Shown here: positions 63,553-64,000 of the stretch, piece by piece
Layout of the letters: the number at the start of each line of letters is the position of its first letter
Numbering within the stretch: the first letter of the stretch is position 1
Source: Rhabdophis nuchalis
Taxonomy: Eukaryota > Chordata > Lepidosauria > Squamata > Natricidae
Direction of reading: 5' to 3'
Assembly (NCBI GenBank): GCA_039707465.1
Contig: CM077645.1
Span: forward strand, 61,289,850-61,353,849
Length of the DNA stretch: 64,000 nucleotides
The notes under the pieces: model-generated
Told to the model about the DNA's origin: nothing
The model's database searches: none
The model's input: only the letters and a program-made list of their open reading frames with translations
Position numbers and translations under genes: made by a program

Positions 63553-63592
63553 TGCCTGATGATGACAAGTGAGATCTTGTCGAAACGTTGCA
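63553..63592 (+). ncRNA. Hammerhead ribozyme motif (full core, minimal stem III)
   Basis: Stem I strand TGC (63553-63555), core CTGATGA (63556-63562), stem II GACAAG-TGAGAT-CTTGTC (63564-63581), GAAA (63582-63585), ACGT as a self-complementary stem III, cleavage nucleotide T at 63589, then GCA (63590-63592) pairing with TGC. The core is complete. The loopless stem III suggests it would act as a dimer, as proposed for Penelope-like hammerheads. Confidence 0.7.
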
Positions 63593-63604
63593 ACAACTTT
63601 TCTA

Positions 63605-64000
63605 TGCCTTCTACGTGCCTATTGATTTTATCCTTTAAGATGTTTCCATCACTTTACCTGGGACACTTGTCAAGCTGACCGGTCGGTAATTTCCTGGATC
63701 ATCCTTTTTTGAAGATAGGTGTTATATTCGCTACCTTCCAGTCATCCAGCACAAGGCCTGATTTGAGGGAAAGATTATATATTTTGGCAAGGACATCAGC
63801 AATTTCATCTTTAAGTTCCTTGAGAACTCGTGGATTGATGCCATATGGTCCTGGTGATTTGTTAGTGTTTAGTTTAATAAGACATGCAAGGACCTCCTCC
63901 CTGGTTATTTCTATCTGGGTTAATTCCTCAGTTTCCCTCCCTACAAAGATAGGCTCTGTTTTGGGCATGTGATCTCTGAATTCTTCAGTGAATACTGAAG
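63605..64000 (-). mobile_element. CR1 LINE reverse-transcriptase fragment (runs off right edge)
   Basis: Minus strand: ITREEVLACLIKLNTNKSPG, then GINPRVLKELKDEIADVLAK, DWKVANITPIFKKG, the N-terminal RT block of CR1. After a frameshift near 63700 the DPGNYRPVSLTS block continues to about 63610. It is an internal fragment, not a 3' end, which is unusual for CR1. Confidence 0.88.

Larger units (their letters stand above)
62960..63630. mobile_element. Penelope-like element, head-to-head partial copies
   Basis: 62960-63208 reads on the minus strand (terminal repeat, hammerhead-like motif, minisatellite start). 63209-63600 reads on the plus strand, encoding [33 protein letters not shown] and the 3' region, with a second hammerhead motif. 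The two parts meet at about 63208. A 28-bp foreign insertion sits at 62985-63012. Confidence 0.82.

Overview
This window is vertebrate nuclear DNA, most likely from a squamate reptile and probably a snake. It has a Sauria-type tRNA SINE, many L2-clade and CR1 LINE copies, Penelope-like elements, hAT MITEs and abundant AT-rich microsatellites. It carries two host genes in head-to-head arrangement. The left half (1-31614, minus strand) holds the first 19 coding exons found for NRAP (nebulin-related anchoring protein): an N-terminal LIM domain followed by nebulin modules, 674 codons in this window, with the gene running off the left edge. The right half (38975-57090, plus strand) holds six coding exons of caspase-7 (CASP7), joining into a 309-residue executioner caspase with all catalytic residues present. 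A GC-rich stretch between them (about 32920-33760) is the likely CASP7 promoter and first non-coding exon. NRAP-CASP7 head to head is the order known from other vertebrates.

NRAP links thin filaments to the membrane or Z-line in striated muscle. Caspase-7 is an apoptotic protease. Nothing here suggests they work in one pathway; they are neighbours by conserved synteny. All exon joins were made by eye from gt/ag sites and reading-frame phase, and all are consistent.

Most of the window is intron or intergenic DNA filled with mobile elements. NRAP introns: L2 LINE copies at 536-1442, 7826-9235 (two internally deleted copies), 12387-14743 and 19566-21255, CR1 3' ends, and a hAT MITE nested in another hAT (9945-10225). 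CASP7 introns: Penelope-like pieces (34690-35400, 41510-41680, 50150-51990), a 1.7-kb hAT with its 8-bp duplication (36640-38351), four short hATs with perfect duplications, L2 copies (46600-49490) and a Sauria SINE (52505-52735). Downstream of CASP7: CR1, a 1.45-kb hAT-like element containing a long pyrimidine tract and a GC-rich core (61504-62957), a Penelope-like copy (62960-63630) and a CR1 reverse-transcriptase fragment (63605-64000).

The most interesting signal is a cluster of hammerhead-ribozyme motifs in the Penelope-like elements. One at 50705-50751 (minus) has the invariant core and three stems. Simpler motifs with an intact core lie at 63553-63592, 50819-50855, 63028-63065 and 41588-41622, and mutated ones in a large palindrome at 50183-50597. 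Hammerheads in Penelope-like elements are known in general, so the class is not new, but this arrangement (two ribozyme types, a tRNA-like B box, palindromes, a GIY-YIG ORF with an in-frame minisatellite tail) deserves a closer look.
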